Assembly: GCA_032622095.1 (NCBI GenBank)
Contig: CP136066.1
Span: 230,830,961 to 230,894,960 of the forward strand
From: Siphonodentalium dalli
Taxonomy: Eukaryota > Mollusca > Scaphopoda > Gadilida > Siphonodentaliidae
Direction of reading: 5' to 3'
DNA: 64,000 nucleotides
Shown: one piece after another, positions 12,520 to 25,033 of the stretch
Layout: every line of letters begins with the position of its first letter
Position numbering within the stretch: the first letter of the stretch is position 1
Notes under the pieces: generated by a model
What the model was told of the DNA's origin: nothing
The model's input: only the letters and a program-made list of their open reading frames with translations
Database searches by the model: none
Made by a program: the position numbers and the translations under genes

Positions 12520-14867
12520 GTGTGTGTATACCACGAAAACGGACATTACTCAAGGAAAGAAAGGGTTAAATCACAGAAAGGCTCGTGTGTGTACCACGAA
12601 AACGGACATTACTCAAGGAAAGAATGGGCTAAATCACAGAAAGGCTCGTGTGTGTACCACGAAAACGGACATTACTCAAGGGAAGAAAGGGTTAAATCAC
12701 AGAAAGGATGGTGTGTGTACCACGAAAACGAACATTACTCAAGAAAGAAAGGGCTAAATCACAGTAAGACTCGTGTGTACCACGAAAACGGACATTACTC
12801 AAGAAAAGAAAGGGTTAAATCACAGAAAGGCTGGTGTGTGTACCACGAAAACGGACATTACTCAAGGAAAGAAACTGTTAAATCACAGAAAGGCTGGTGT
12901 ATGTAACCACGAAAACGGACATTACTCAAGGAAAGAAAGAGTTAAATCACAGAAAGGCTGGTGTGTGTACCACGAAAACGGACATTACTCAAGGAAAGAA
13001 AGAGTTAAATCACAGAAAGGCTTGTGTGTGTACCACGAAAACGGACATTACTCAAGGAAAGAAAGAGTTAAATCACAGAAAGGCTGGTGTGTGTACCACG
13101 AAAACGGACATTACTCAAGGAAAGAAAGAGTTAAATCACAGAAAGGCTGGTGTGTGCACCACGAAAACGGAGATTATTCAAGAAAAGAAAGGGTTAAATC
13201 ACAGAAAGGCTGGTATATGTAACCACGAAACGGACATTACTCAAGGAAAGAAAGGGTTAAATAACAGAAAAGCTCGTGTGTGTAACCACGATAACGGACA
13301 TTACTCAAGAAAAGAAAGGGCTAAATCACAGAAAGGATGGTGCGTGTACCACGAAAACGGACATTACTCAAGGAAAGAAAGGGTTAAATCACAGAAAGGC
13401 TGCTGGTGTGTGTACCACGAAAACGGACATTACTCAAGGAAAGAAAGGGCTAAATCACAGAAAGGATTGTGTGTGTACCACGAAAACGGACATTACTCAA
13501 GGGAAGAAAGTGTTAAATCACAGAAAGGCTGGTGTATGTAACCACGAAAACGGACATTACTCAAGGAAAGAAAGGGCTAAATCACAGAAAGGCTCGTGTG
13601 TGTATACCACGAAAACGGACATTACTCAAGGAAAGAAAGGGTTAAATCACAGAAAGGCTCGTGTGTGTACCACGAAAACGGACATTACTCAAGGAAAGAA
13701 TGGGCTAAATCACAGAAAGGCTCGTGTGTGTACCACGAAAACGGACATTACTCAAGGGAAGAAAGTGTTAAATCACAGAAAGGCTGGTGTATGTAACCAC
13801 GAAAACGGACATTACTCAAGGAAAGAAAGAGTTAAATCTCAGAAAGGCTGGTGTGTGTACCACGAAAACGGACATTACCCAAGGAAAGAAAGAGTTAAAT
13901 CACAGAAAGGCTCGTGTGTGTATACCACGAAAACGGACATTACTCAAGGAAAGAAAGGGCTAAATCACAGAAAGGCTCGTGTGTGTATACCACGAAAACG
14001 GACATTACTCAAGGAAAGAAAGGGTTAAATCACAGAAAGGCTCGTGTGTGTACCACGAAAACGGACATTACTCAAGGAAAGAATGGGCTAAATCACAGAA
14101 AGGCTCGTGTGTGTACCACGAAAACGGACATTACTCAAGGGAAGAAAGTGTTAAATCACAGAAAGGCTGGTGTATGTAACCACGAAAACGGACATTACTC
14201 AAGGAAAGAAAGAGTTAAATCTCAGAAAGGCTGGTGTGTGTACCACGAAAACGGACATTACCCAAGGAAAGAAAGAGTTAAATCACAGAAAGGCTCGTGT
14301 GTGTATACCACGAAAACGGACATTACTCAAGGAAAGAAAGGGTTAAATCACAGAAAGGCTCGTGTGTGTATACCACGAAAACGGACATTACTCAAGGAAA
14401 GAAAGGGTTAAATCACAGAAAGGCTCGTGTGTGTACCACGAAAACGGACATTACTCAAGGAAAGAATGGGCTAAATCACAGAAAGGCTCGTGTGTGTACC
14501 ACGAAAACGGAAATTACTCAAGAAAAGAATGGGCTAAATCACAGAAAGGCTCGTGTGTGTACCACGAAAACGGACATTACTCATTAAAGAAAGGGTTAAA
14601 TCACAGAAAGGCTCGTGTGTGTATACCACGAAAACGGACATTACTCAAGGAAAGAAAGGGTTAAATCACAGAAAGGCTCGTGTGTGTACCACGAAAACGG
14701 ACATTACTCAAGGAAAGAATGGGCTAAATCACAGAAAGGCTCGTGTGTGTACCACGAAAACGGACATTACTCAAGGAAAGAAAGGGTTAAATCACAGAAA
14801 GGCTCGTGTGTGTACCACGAAAACGGACATTACTCATTAAAGAAAGGGTTAAATCACAGAAAGGCTC
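12520..14867. repeat. Higher-order unit U3 (2,348 bp) with internal duplication
   Basis: Another 63 bp shorter than U2, although the content differs more than that. The U1/U2 stretch running from the CCCAGAAAGG monomer through the second GTATATGTAACC is absent, and a six-monomer block is duplicated instead (13,596-13,978 and 13,979-14,361). The unit then rejoins the common order with ACTCATTAAAG monomers near 14,581 and 14,834. Confidence 0.8.
13596..14361. repeat. Tandem pair of 383-bp six-monomer blocks
   Basis: Bases 13,596-13,978 and 13,979-14,361 show the same order at 383-bp spacing: GTATACC linker, TGGGCTA, CAAGGGAAGAAAGTG, GTATGTAACC, AAATCTCAG and ATTACCCAAGG. The pair occurs only in U3. 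The right-hand 58.6-63.5 kb block lacks it. Confidence 0.8.
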
Positions 14868-17342
14868 GTGTGTGTATACCACGAAAACGGACATTACTCA
14901 AGGAAAGAAAGGGTTAAATCACAGAAAGGCTCGTGTGTGTACCACGAAAACGGACATTACTCAAGGAAAGAATGGGCTAAATCACAGAAAGGCTCGTGTG
15001 TGTACCACGAAAACGGACATTACTCAAGGGAAGAAAGGGTTAAATCACAGAAAGGATGGTGTGTGTACCACGAAAACGAACATTACTCAAGAAAGAAAGG
15101 GCTAAATCACAGTAAGACTCGTGTGTACCACGAAAACGGACATTACTCAAGAAAAGAAAGGGTTAAATCACAGAAAGGCTGGTGTGTGTACCACGAAAAC
15201 GGACATTACTCAAGGAAAGAAACTGTTAAATCACAGAAAGGCTGGTGTATGTAACCACGAAAACGGACATTACTCAAGGAAAGAAAGAGTTAAATCACAG
15301 AAAGGCTGGTGTGTGTACCACGAAAACGGACATTACTCAAGGAAAGAAAGAGTTAAATCACAGAAAGGCTTGTGTGTGTACCACGAAAACGGACATTACT
15401 CAAGGAAAGAAAGAGTTAAATCACAGAAAGGCTGGTGTGTGTACCACGAAAACGGACATTACTCAAGGAAAGAAAGAGTTAAATCACAGAAAGGCTGGTG
15501 TGTGCACCACGAAAACGGAGATTATTCAAGAAAAGAAAGGGTTAAATCACAGAAAGGCTGGTATATGTAACCACGAAACGGACATTACTCAAGGAAAGAA
15601 AGGGTTAAATAACAGAAAAGCTCGTGTGTGTAACCACGATAACGGACATTACTCAAGAAAAGAAAGGGCTAAATCACAGAAAGGATGGTGCGTGTACCAC
15701 GAAAACGGACATTACTCAAGGAAAGAAAGGGTTAAATCACAGAAAGGCTGCTGGTGTGTGTACCACGAAAACGGACATTACTCAAGGAAAGAAAGGGCTA
15801 AATCACAGAAAGGATTGTGTGTGTACCACGAAAACGGACATTACTCAAGGGAAGAAAGTGTTAAATCACAGAAAGGCTGGTGTATGTAACCACGAAAACG
15901 GACATTACTCAAGGAAAGAAAGGGCTAAATCACAGAAAGGCTCGTGTGTGTATACCACGAAAACGGACATTACTCAAGGAAAGAAAGGGTTAAATCACAG
16001 AAAGGCTCGTGTGTGTACCACGAAAACGGACATTACTCAAGGAAAGAATGGGCTAAATCACAGAAAGGCTCGTCTGTGTACCACGAAAACGGACATTACT
16101 CAAGGGAAGAAAGTGTTAAATCACAGAAAGGCTGGTGTATGTAACCACGAAAACGGACATTACTCAAGGAAAGAAAGAGTTAAATCTCAGAAAGGCTGGT
16201 GTGTGTACCACGAAAACGGACATTACCCAAGGAAAGAAAGAGTTAAATCCCAGAAAGGCTTGTGTGTGTACCACGAAAACGGACATTACTCAAGGAAAGA
16301 AAGAGTTAAATCACAGAAAGGCTGGTGTGTGTACCACGAAAACGGACATTACTCAAGGAAAGAAAGAGTTAAATCACAAAAGGCTGGTGTGTGCACCACG
16401 AAAACTGAGATTATTCAAGAAAAGAAAGGGTTAAATCACAGAAAGGCTGGTATATGTAACCACGAAATGGACATTACTCAAGGAAAGAAAGGGTTAAATA
16501 ACAGAAAATCTCGAGTGTGTAACCACGATAACGGACATTACTCAAGAAAAGAAATGGCTAAATCACAGAAAGGATGGTGTGTGTACCACGAAAACGGACA
16601 TTACTCATGGAAAGAAAGGGTTAAATCACAGAAAGGCTGGTGTGTGTATACCACGAAAACGGACATTACTCAAGGAAAGAAAGGGTTAAATCACAGAAAG
16701 GCTCGTGTGTGTATACCACGAAAACGGACATTACTCAAGGAAAGAAAGGGTTAAATCACAGAAAGGCTCGTGTGTGTATACCACGAAAACGGACATTACT
16801 CAAGGAAAGAAAGGGTTAAATCACAGAAAGGCTCGTGTGTGTATACCACGAAAACGGACATTACTCAAGGAAAGAAAGGGTTAAATCACAGAAAGGCTCG
16901 TGTGTGTACCACGAAAACGGACATTACTCAAGGAAAGAATGGGCTAAATCACAGAAAGGCTCGTGTGTGTACCACGAAAACGGACATTACTCAAGAAAAG
17001 AATGGGCTAAATCACAGAAAGGCTCGTGTGTGTACCACGAAAACGGACAATACTCAAGGAAAGAATGGGCTAAATCACAGAAAGGCTCGTGTGTGTATAC
17101 CACGAAAACGGACATTACTCAAGGAAAGAAAGGGCTATGTCACAGAAAGGCTGGTGTGTGTACCACGAAAACGGACATTACTCAAGGAAAGAAAGGGCTA
17201 AATCACAGAAAGGCTGGTGTGTGTACCACGAAAACGGACATTACTCAAGGAAAGAAAGGGCTAAATCACAGAAAGGCTGGTGTGTGTACCACGAAAACGG
17301 ACATTACTCAAGGAAAGAAAGGGCTAAATCACAGAAAGGCTC
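14868..17342. repeat. Higher-order unit U4, ending in a T-module
   Basis: Starts like U1-U3 but, after the second GTATATGTAACC (16,450), runs through five GTATACC-linker monomers and two GAATGGGC monomers into the GGGCTATGTCACAG lead of a T-module. A one-base deletion at about 16,378 and GAAATGGC near 16,552 are private to this copy. Its counterpart is 61,002-63,477. Confidence 0.8.
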
Positions 17343-18330
17343 GTGTATGTAACCACGAAAACGGACATTACTCAAGGAAAGAAAGGGCTAAGTCACAGAA
17401 AGGCTCGTGTATGTAACCACGAAAACGGACAGTACTCAAGGAAAGAAAGGGCTATGTCACAGAAAGGATGGTGTGTATACCACGAAAACGGACATTAATC
17501 AAGGAATGAAAGGGCTAAATCACATAAAGGCTCGTGTGTGTACCACGAGAACGGACATTACTCAAGAAAAGAAAGGGCTAAATCACAGAAAGGCTCGTGT
17601 GTGTAACACGAAAACGGACAATACTCAAGGATAGAAAGGGTTAAATCACAGAAAGGCTCGTGTGTGTACCACGAAAACGGACATTACTCTAGGAAAGAAA
17701 GGGCTAAATCACAGAAAGGATGGTGTGTGTACCACGAAAACGGACATTACTCAAGGAAAGAAAGGGTTAAATCACAGAAAGGCTGGTGTGTGTATACCAC
17801 GAAAACGGACATTACTCAAGGAAAGAAAGGGTTAAATCACAGAAAGGCTGGTGTGTGTACCACGAAAACGGACATTACTCAAGGAAAGAAAGGGCTAAAT
17901 CACAGAAAGGCTGGTGTGTGTACCACGAAAACGGACATTACTCAAGGAAAGAAAGGGCTAAATCACAGAAAGGCTCGTGTATGTAACCACGAAAACGGAC
18001 ATTACTCAAGGAAAGAAAGGGCTAAGTCACAGAAAGGCTCGTGTATGTAACCACGAAAACGGACAGTACTCAAGGAAAGAAAGGGCTATGTCACAGAAAG
18101 GATGGTGTGTATACCACGAAAACGGACATTACTCAAGGAATGAAAGGGCTAAATCACATAAAGGCTCGTGTGTGTACCACGAAAACGGACATTACTCAAG
18201 AAAAGAAAGGGCTAAATCACAGAAAGGCTCGTGTGTGTAACACGAAAACGGACATTACTCAAGGATAGAAAGGGTTAAATCACAGAAAGGCTCGTGTGTG
18301 TACCACGAAAACGGACATTACTCTAGGAAA
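17343..18330. repeat. T-module doublet, 634-bp spacing
   Basis: T-modules start at 17,343 and 17,977 and end at the two ACTCTAGG monomers near 17,690 and 18,322. Between them are GTATACC, CTGG and GGGCTA monomers. The first copy has ACATTAATC near 17,496, ACGAGAACGG near 17,547 and GACAATACTC near 17,619; the second does not. The same doublet lies at 19,695-20,680, 2,352 bp downstream, again with ACGAGAACGG and GACAATACTC in its first member. Confidence 0.8.
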
Positions 18331-18365
18331 GAAAGGGCTAAATCACAGAAAGGATGGTGTGTGTA

Positions 18366-19660
18366 CCACGAAAACGGACATTACTCAAGGAAAGAAAGGG
18401 TTAAATCACAGAAAGGCTCGTGTGTGTATACCACGAAAACGGACATTACTCAAGGAACGAAAGGGTTAAATCACAGAAAGGCTCGTGTGTGTACCACGAA
18501 AACGGACATTACTCAAGGAAAGAATGGGCTAAATCACAGAAAGACTCGTGTGTGTACCACGAAAACGGACATTACTCAAGAAAAGAAAGTGTTAAATCAC
18601 AGAAAGGCTGGTGTGTGCACCACGAAAACGGAGATTATTCTAGAAAAGAAAGGGTTAAATCACAGAAAGGCTGGTATATGTAACCACGAAACGGACATTA
18701 CTCAAGGAAAGAAAGGGTTAAATAACAGAAAACCTCGTGTGTGTAACCACGATAACGGACATTACTCAAGAAAAGAAAGGGCTAAATCACAGAAAGGATG
18801 GTGTGTGTACCACGAAAACGGACATTACTCAAGGAAAGAAAGGGTTAAATCACAGAAAGGCTGCTGGTGTGTGTACCACGAAAACGGACATTACTCAAGG
18901 AAAGAAAGGGCTAAATCACAGAAAGGATTGTGTGTGTACCACGAAAACGGACATTACTCAAGGAAAGAAATGGTTAAATCATAGAAAGGCTGGTGTGTGT
19001 ACCACGGAAACGGACATTACTCAAGGAAAGAAAGGGTTAAATCACAGAAAGGATGGTGTGTGTACCACGAAAACGGACATTACTCAAGGAAAGAAAGGGT
19101 TAAATCACAGAAAGGCTGGTGTGTGTATACGACGAAAACGGACATTACTCAAGGAAAGAAAGGGTTAAATCACAGAAAGGCTCGTGTGTGTATACCACGA
19201 AAACGGACATTACTCAAGGAAAGAAAGGGTTAAATCACAGAAAGGCTCGTGTTTGTATGCCACGAAAACGGACATTACTCAAGGAAAGAAAGGGTTAAAT
19301 CACAGAAAGGCTCGTGTGTGTATACCACGAAAACGGACATTACTCAAGGAAAGAAAGGGTTAAATCACAGAAAGGCTCGTGTGTGTACCACGAAAACGGA
19401 CATTACTCAAGGAAAGAATGGGCTAAATCACAGAAAGGCTGGTGTATGTGACCACGAAAACGGACATTACTCAAGGAAAGAAAGAGTTAAATCACAGAAA
19501 GGCTGGTGTGTGTACCACGAAAACGGACATTACTCAAGGAAAGAAAGAGTTAAATCACAGAAAGGCTTGTGTGTGTACCACGAAAACGGACATTACTCAA
19601 GGAAAGAAAGAGTTAAATCACAGAAAGGCTGGTGTGTGTACCACGAAAACGGACATTACT
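18366..19660. repeat. Block B, copy 1 (2,482-bp spacing)
   Basis: Recurs at 20,848-22,142. Shared private variants are CAAGGAACGAAAGG near 18,452, GAAAGACTCG near 18,540, GATTATTCTAG, ACCTCG after AATAACAG, the CTG-insert monomer (18,859), GAAATGGTTAAATCATAG, CCACGGAAACGG, GTATACGACG and GTTTGTATGCC near 19,253. After about 19,660 this copy goes to a T-module, while the second copy continues with a GAAGGAGTTA monomer. Confidence 0.8.
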
Positions 19661-19694
19661 CAAGGAAAGAAAGGGCTAAATCACAGAAAGGCTC

Positions 19695-20680
19695 GTGTAT
19701 GTAACCACGAAAACGGACATTACTCAAGGAAAGAAAGGGCTAAGTCACAGAAAGGCTCGTGTATGTAACCACGAAAACGGACAGTACTCACGGAAAGAAA
19801 GGGCTATGTCACAGAAAGGATGGTGTGTATACCACGAAAACGGACATTACTCAAGGAATGAAAGGGCTAAATCACATAAAGGCTCGTGTGTGTACCACGA
19901 GAACGGACATTACTCAAGAAAAGAAAGGGCTAAATCACAGAAAGGCTCGTGTGTGTAACACGAAAACGGACAATACTCAAGGATAGAAAGGGTTAAATCA
20001 CAGAAAGGCTCGTGTGTGTACCACGAAAACGGACATTACTCTAGGAAAGAAAGGGCTAAATCACAGAAAGGATGGTGTGTGTACCACGAAAACGGACATT
20101 ACTCAAGGAAAGAAAGGGTTAAATCACAGAAAGGCTGGTGTGTGTATACCACGAAAACGGACATTACTCAAGGAAAGAAAGGGTTAAATCACAGAAAGGC
20201 TGGTGTGTGTACCACGAAAACGGACATTACTCAAGGAAAGAAAGGGCTAAATCACAGAAAGGCTGGTGTGTGTACCACGAAAACGGACATTACTCAAGGA
20301 AAGAAAGGGCTAAATCACAGAAAGGCTCGTGTATGTAACCACGAAAACGGACATTACTCAAGGAAAGAAAGGGCTAAGTCACAGAAAGGCTCGTGTATGT
20401 AACCACGAAAACGGACAGTACTCAAGGAAAGAAAGGGCTATGTCACAGAAAGGATGGTGTGTATACCACGAAAACGGACATTACTCAAGGAATGAAAGGG
20501 CTAAATCACATAAAGGCTCGTGTGTGTACCACGAAAACGGACATTACTCAAGAAAAGAAAGGGGTAAATCACAGAAAGGCTCGTGTGTGTAACACGAAAA
20601 CGGACATTACTCAAGGATAGAAAGGGTTAAATCACAGAAAGGCTCGTGTGTGTACCACGAAAACGGACATTACTCTAGGA
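19695..20680. repeat. Second T-module doublet, 634-bp spacing
   Basis: T-modules at 19,695 and 20,329, each ending in ACTCTAGG (near 20,037 and 20,671). The first has CTCACGGAAAG near 19,787, and the second GGGGTAAATC near 20,562. It parallels 17,343-18,330 at 2,352-bp spacing, so the doublet was probably copied together with block B. Confidence 0.8.
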
Positions 20681-20711
20681 AAGAAAGGGCTAAATCACAG
20701 AAAGGATGGTG

Positions 20712-23700
20712 TGTGTACCACGAAAACGGACATTACTCAAGGAAAGAAAGGGTTAAATCACAGAAAGGCTGGTGTGTGTATACCACGAAAACGGACATTA
20801 CTCAAGGAAAGAAAGGGTTAAATCACAGAAAGGCTCGTGTGTGTATACCACGAAAACGGACATTACTCAAGGAAAGAAAGGGTTAAATCACAGAAAGGCT
20901 CGTGTGTGTATACCACGAAAACGGACATTACTCAAGGAACGAAAGGGTTAAATCACAGAAAGGCTCGTGTGTGTACCACGAAAACGGACATTACTCAAGG
21001 AAAGAATGGGCTAAATCACAGAAAGACTCGTGTGTGTACCACGAAAACGGACATTACTCAAGAAAAGAAAGTGTTAAATCACAGAAAGGCTGGTGTGTGC
21101 ACCACGAAAACGGAGATTATTCTAGAAAAGAAAGGGTTAAATCACAGAAAGGCTGGTATATGTAACCACGAAACGGACATTACTCAAGGAAAGAAAGGGT
21201 TAAATAACAGAAAACCTCGTGTGTGTAACCACGATAACGGACATTACTCAAGAAAAGAAAGGGCTAAATCACAGAAAGGATGGTGTGTGTACCACGAAAA
21301 CGGACATTACTCAAGGAAAGAAAGGGTTAAATCACAGAAAGGCTGCTGGTGTGTGTACCACGAAAACGGACATTACTCAAGGAAAGAAAGGGCTAAATCA
21401 CAGAAAGGATTGTGTGTGTACCACGAAAACGGACATTACTCAAGGAAAGAAATGGTTAAATCATAGAAAGGCTGGTGTGTGTACCACGGAAACGGACATT
21501 ACTCAAGGAAAGAAAGGGTTAAATCACAGAAAGGATGGTGTGTGTACCACGAAAACGGACATTACTCAAGGAAAGAAAGGGTTAAATCACAGAAAGGCTG
21601 GTGTGTGTATACGACGAAAACGGACATTACTCAAGGAAAGAAAGGGTTAAATCACAGAAAGGCTCGTGTGTGTATACCACGAAAACGGACATTACTCAAG
21701 GAAAGAAAGGGTTAAATCACAGAAAGGCTCGTGTTTGTATGCCACGAAAACGGACATTACTCAAGGAAAGAAAGGGTTAAATCACAGAAAGGCTCGTGTG
21801 TGTATACCACGAAAACGGACATTACTCAAGGAAAGAAAGGGTTAAATCACAGAAAGGCTCGTGTGTGTACCACGAAAACGGACATTACTCAAGGAAAGAA
21901 TGGGCTAAATCACAGAAAGGCTGGTGTATGTGACCACGAAAACGGACATTACTCAAGGAAAGAAAGAGTTAAATCACAGAAAGGCTGGTGTGTGTACCAC
22001 GAAAACGGACATTACTCAAGGAAAGAAAGAGTTAAATCACAGAAAGGCTTGTGTGTGTACCACGAAAACGGACATTACTCAAGGAAAGAAAGAGTTAAAT
22101 CACAGAAAGGCTGGTGTGTGTACCACGAAAACGGACATTACTCAAGGAAAGAAGGAGTTAAATCACAGAAAGGCTGGTGTGTGCACCACGAAAACGGAGA
22201 TTATTCAAGAAAAGAAAGGGTTAAATCACAGAAAGGCTGGTATATGTAACCACGAAACGGACATTACTCAAGGAAAGAAAGGGTTAAATAACAGAAAAGC
22301 TCGTGTGTGTAACCACGATAACGGACATTACTCAAGAAAAGAAAGGGCTAAATCACAGAAAGGATGGTGTGTGTACCACGAAAACGGACATTACTCAAGG
22401 AAAGAAAGGGTTAAATCACAGAAAGGCTGCTGGTGTGTGTACCACGAAAACGGACATTACTCAAGGAAAGAAAGGGCTAAATCACAGAAAGGATTGTGTG
22501 TGTACCACGAAAACGGACATTACTCAAGGAAAGAAATGGTTAAATCATAGAAAGGCTGGTGTGTGTACCACGGAAACGGACATTACTCAAGGAAAGAAAG
22601 GGTTAAATCACAGAAAGGATGTGTGTGTACCACGAAAACGGACATTACTCAAGGAAAGAAAGGGTTAAATCACAGAAAGGCTGGTGTGTGTATACCACGA
22701 AAACGGACATTACTCAAGGAAAGAAAGGGTTAAATCACAGAAAGGCTCGTGTGTGTATACCACGAAAACAGACATTACTCAAGGAAAGAAAGGGTTAAAT
22801 CACAGAAAGGCTCGTGTGTGTATACCACGAAAACGGACATTACTCAAGGAAAGAAAGGGCTAAATCACAGAAAGGCTCGTGTGTGTATACCACGAAAACG
22901 AACATTACTCAAGAAAGAAAGGGCTAAATCACAGTAAGACTCGTGTGTACCACGAAAACGGACATTACTCAAGAAAAGAAAGGGTTAAATCACAGAAAGG
23001 CTGGTGTGTGTACCACGAAAACGGACATTACTCAAGAAAAGAAAGTGTTAAATCACAGAAAGGCTGGTGTATGTAACCACGAAAACGGACATTACTCAAG
23101 GAAAGAAAGAGTTAAATCTCAGAAAGGCTGGTGTGTGTACCACGAAAACGGACATTACTCAAGGAAAGAAAGAGTTAAATCACAGAAAGGCTTGTGTGTG
23201 TACCACGAAAACGGACATTACTCAAGGAAAGAAAGAGTTAAATCATAGAAAGGCTGGTGTGTGTACCACGAAAACGGACATTACTCAAGGAAAGAAAGAG
23301 TTAAATCACAGAAAGGCTGGTGTGTGCACCACGAAAACGGAGATTATTCAAGAAAAGAAAGGGTTAAATCACAGAAAGGCTGGTATATGTAACCACGAAA
23401 CGGACATTACTCAAGGAAAGAAAGGGTTAAATAACAGAAAAGCTCGAGTGTGTAACCACGATAACGGACATTACTCAAGAAAAGAAAGGGCTAAATCACA
23501 GAAAGGATGGTGTGTGTACCACGAAAACGGACATTACTCATGGAAAGAAAGGGTTAAATCACAGAAAGGCTGGTGTGTGTATACCACGAAAACGGACATT
23601 ACTCAAGGAAAGAAAGGGTTAAATCACAGAAAGGCTCGTGTGTGTATACCACGAAAACGGACATTACTCAAGGAAAGAAAGGGTTAAATCACAGAAAGGC

Positions 23701-25033
23701 TCGTGTGTGTATACCACGAAAACGGACATTACTCAAGGAAAGAAAGGGTTAAATCACAGAAAGGCTCGTGTGTGTATACCACGAAAACGGACATTACTCA
23801 AGGAAAGAAAGGGTTAAATCACAGAAAGGCTCGTGTGTGTACCACGAAAACGGACATTACTCAAGGAAAGAATGGGCTAAATCACAGAAAGGCTCGTGTG
23901 TGTACCACGAAAACGGACATTACTCAAGAAAATAATGGGCTAAATCACAGAAAGGCTCGTGTGTGTACCACGAAAACGCACATTACTCAAGGAAAGAATG
24001 GGCTAAATCACAGAAAGGCTCGTGTGTGTATACCACGAAAACGGACATTACTCAAGGAAAGAAAGGGCTATGTCACAGAAAGGCTGGTGTGTGTACCACG
24101 AAAACGGACATTACTCAAGGAAAGAAAGGGCTAAATCACAGAAAGGCTGGTGTGTGTACCACGAAAACGGACATTACTCAAGGAAAGAAAGGGCTAAATC
24201 ACAGAAAGGCTGGTGTGTGTACCACGAAAACGGACATTAATCAAGGAAAGAAAGAGTTAAATCACAGAAAGGCTCGTGTATGTAACCACGAAAACGGACA
24301 TTACTCAAGGAAAGAAAGGGCTAAGTCACAGAAAGGCTCGTGTATGTAACCACGAAAACGGACAGTACTCAAGGAAAGAAAGGGCTATGTCACAGAAAGG
24401 ATGGTGTGTATACCACGAAAACGGACATTACTCAAGGAATGAAAGGGCTAAATCACATAAAGGCTCGTGTGTGTACCACGAGAACGGACATTACTCAAGA
24501 AAAGAAAGGGTTAAATCACAGAAAGGCTGGTATATGTAACCACGAAACGGACATTTCTCAAGGATAGAAAGGGTTAAATAACAGAAAAGCTCGTGTGTGT
24601 AACCACGAAAACGGACATTACTCATGGAAAGAAAGGGCTAAATCACAGAAAGGATGGTGTGTGTACCACGAAAACGGACATTACTCTAGGAAAGAAAGGG
24701 TTAAATCACAGAAAGGCTGGTGTGTGTATACCACGAAAACGGACATTACTCAAGGAAAGAAAGGGTTAAATCACAGAAAGGCTGGTGTGTGTACCACGAA
24801 AACGGACATTACTCAAGGGAAGAAAGGGTTAAATCACAGAAAGGATGGTGTGTGTACCACGAAAACGAACATTACTCAAGAAAGAAAGGGCTAAATCACA
24901 GTAAGACTCGTGTGTACCACGAAAACGGACATTACTCAAGAAAAGAAAGGGTTAAATCACAGAAAGGCTGGTGTGTGTACTACGAAAACGGACATTACTC
25001 AAGAAAGAAAGGGCTAAATCACAGTTAGACTCG
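20712..25033. repeat. 4,322-bp higher-order unit, copy 1
   Basis: Tandem partner of 25,034-29,138. It contains block B, two CTG-insert monomers (21,341 and 22,425), the one-base-short GGATGTGTGTGTACC linker near 22,618, GAAAACAGAC near 22,766, ACGCACATT near 23,977, CAAGAAAATAATGG near 23,929, and a modified T-module with ACATTTCTCAAGGATAG near 24,552. The last 217 bp (24,817-25,033) are absent from copy 2 and resemble 2,218-2,434 instead. Confidence 0.85.

Larger units (their letters stand above)
5343..17900. repeat. Left copy of a long-range ~12-kb duplicated block
   Basis: The monomer order from about 5,343 is repeated from about 52,552 to the window end. Offsets change only in steps: 47,209 near 5.5 kb, 47,272 from 5.9 to 8.5 kb, 48,478 to about 10.0 kb, 48,545 near 10.1-10.5 kb, 48,482 to about 13.8 kb, and 46,134 then 46,135 from 14.9 kb on. 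Variants seen only in both copies include TAAGCACG near 5,990 (53,262) and TTACTGAAGG near 7,276 (54,548). The last +1 step comes from a one-base deletion in this copy near 16,378 (CACAAAAGG for CACAGAAAGG). Confidence 0.85.

Noticed and set aside
16370-16385. One-base deletion (CACAAAAGG) as a functional frameshift
   Set aside because: It lies in non-coding satellite. It is only useful as a private marker of this copy and could be a homopolymer sequencing error.
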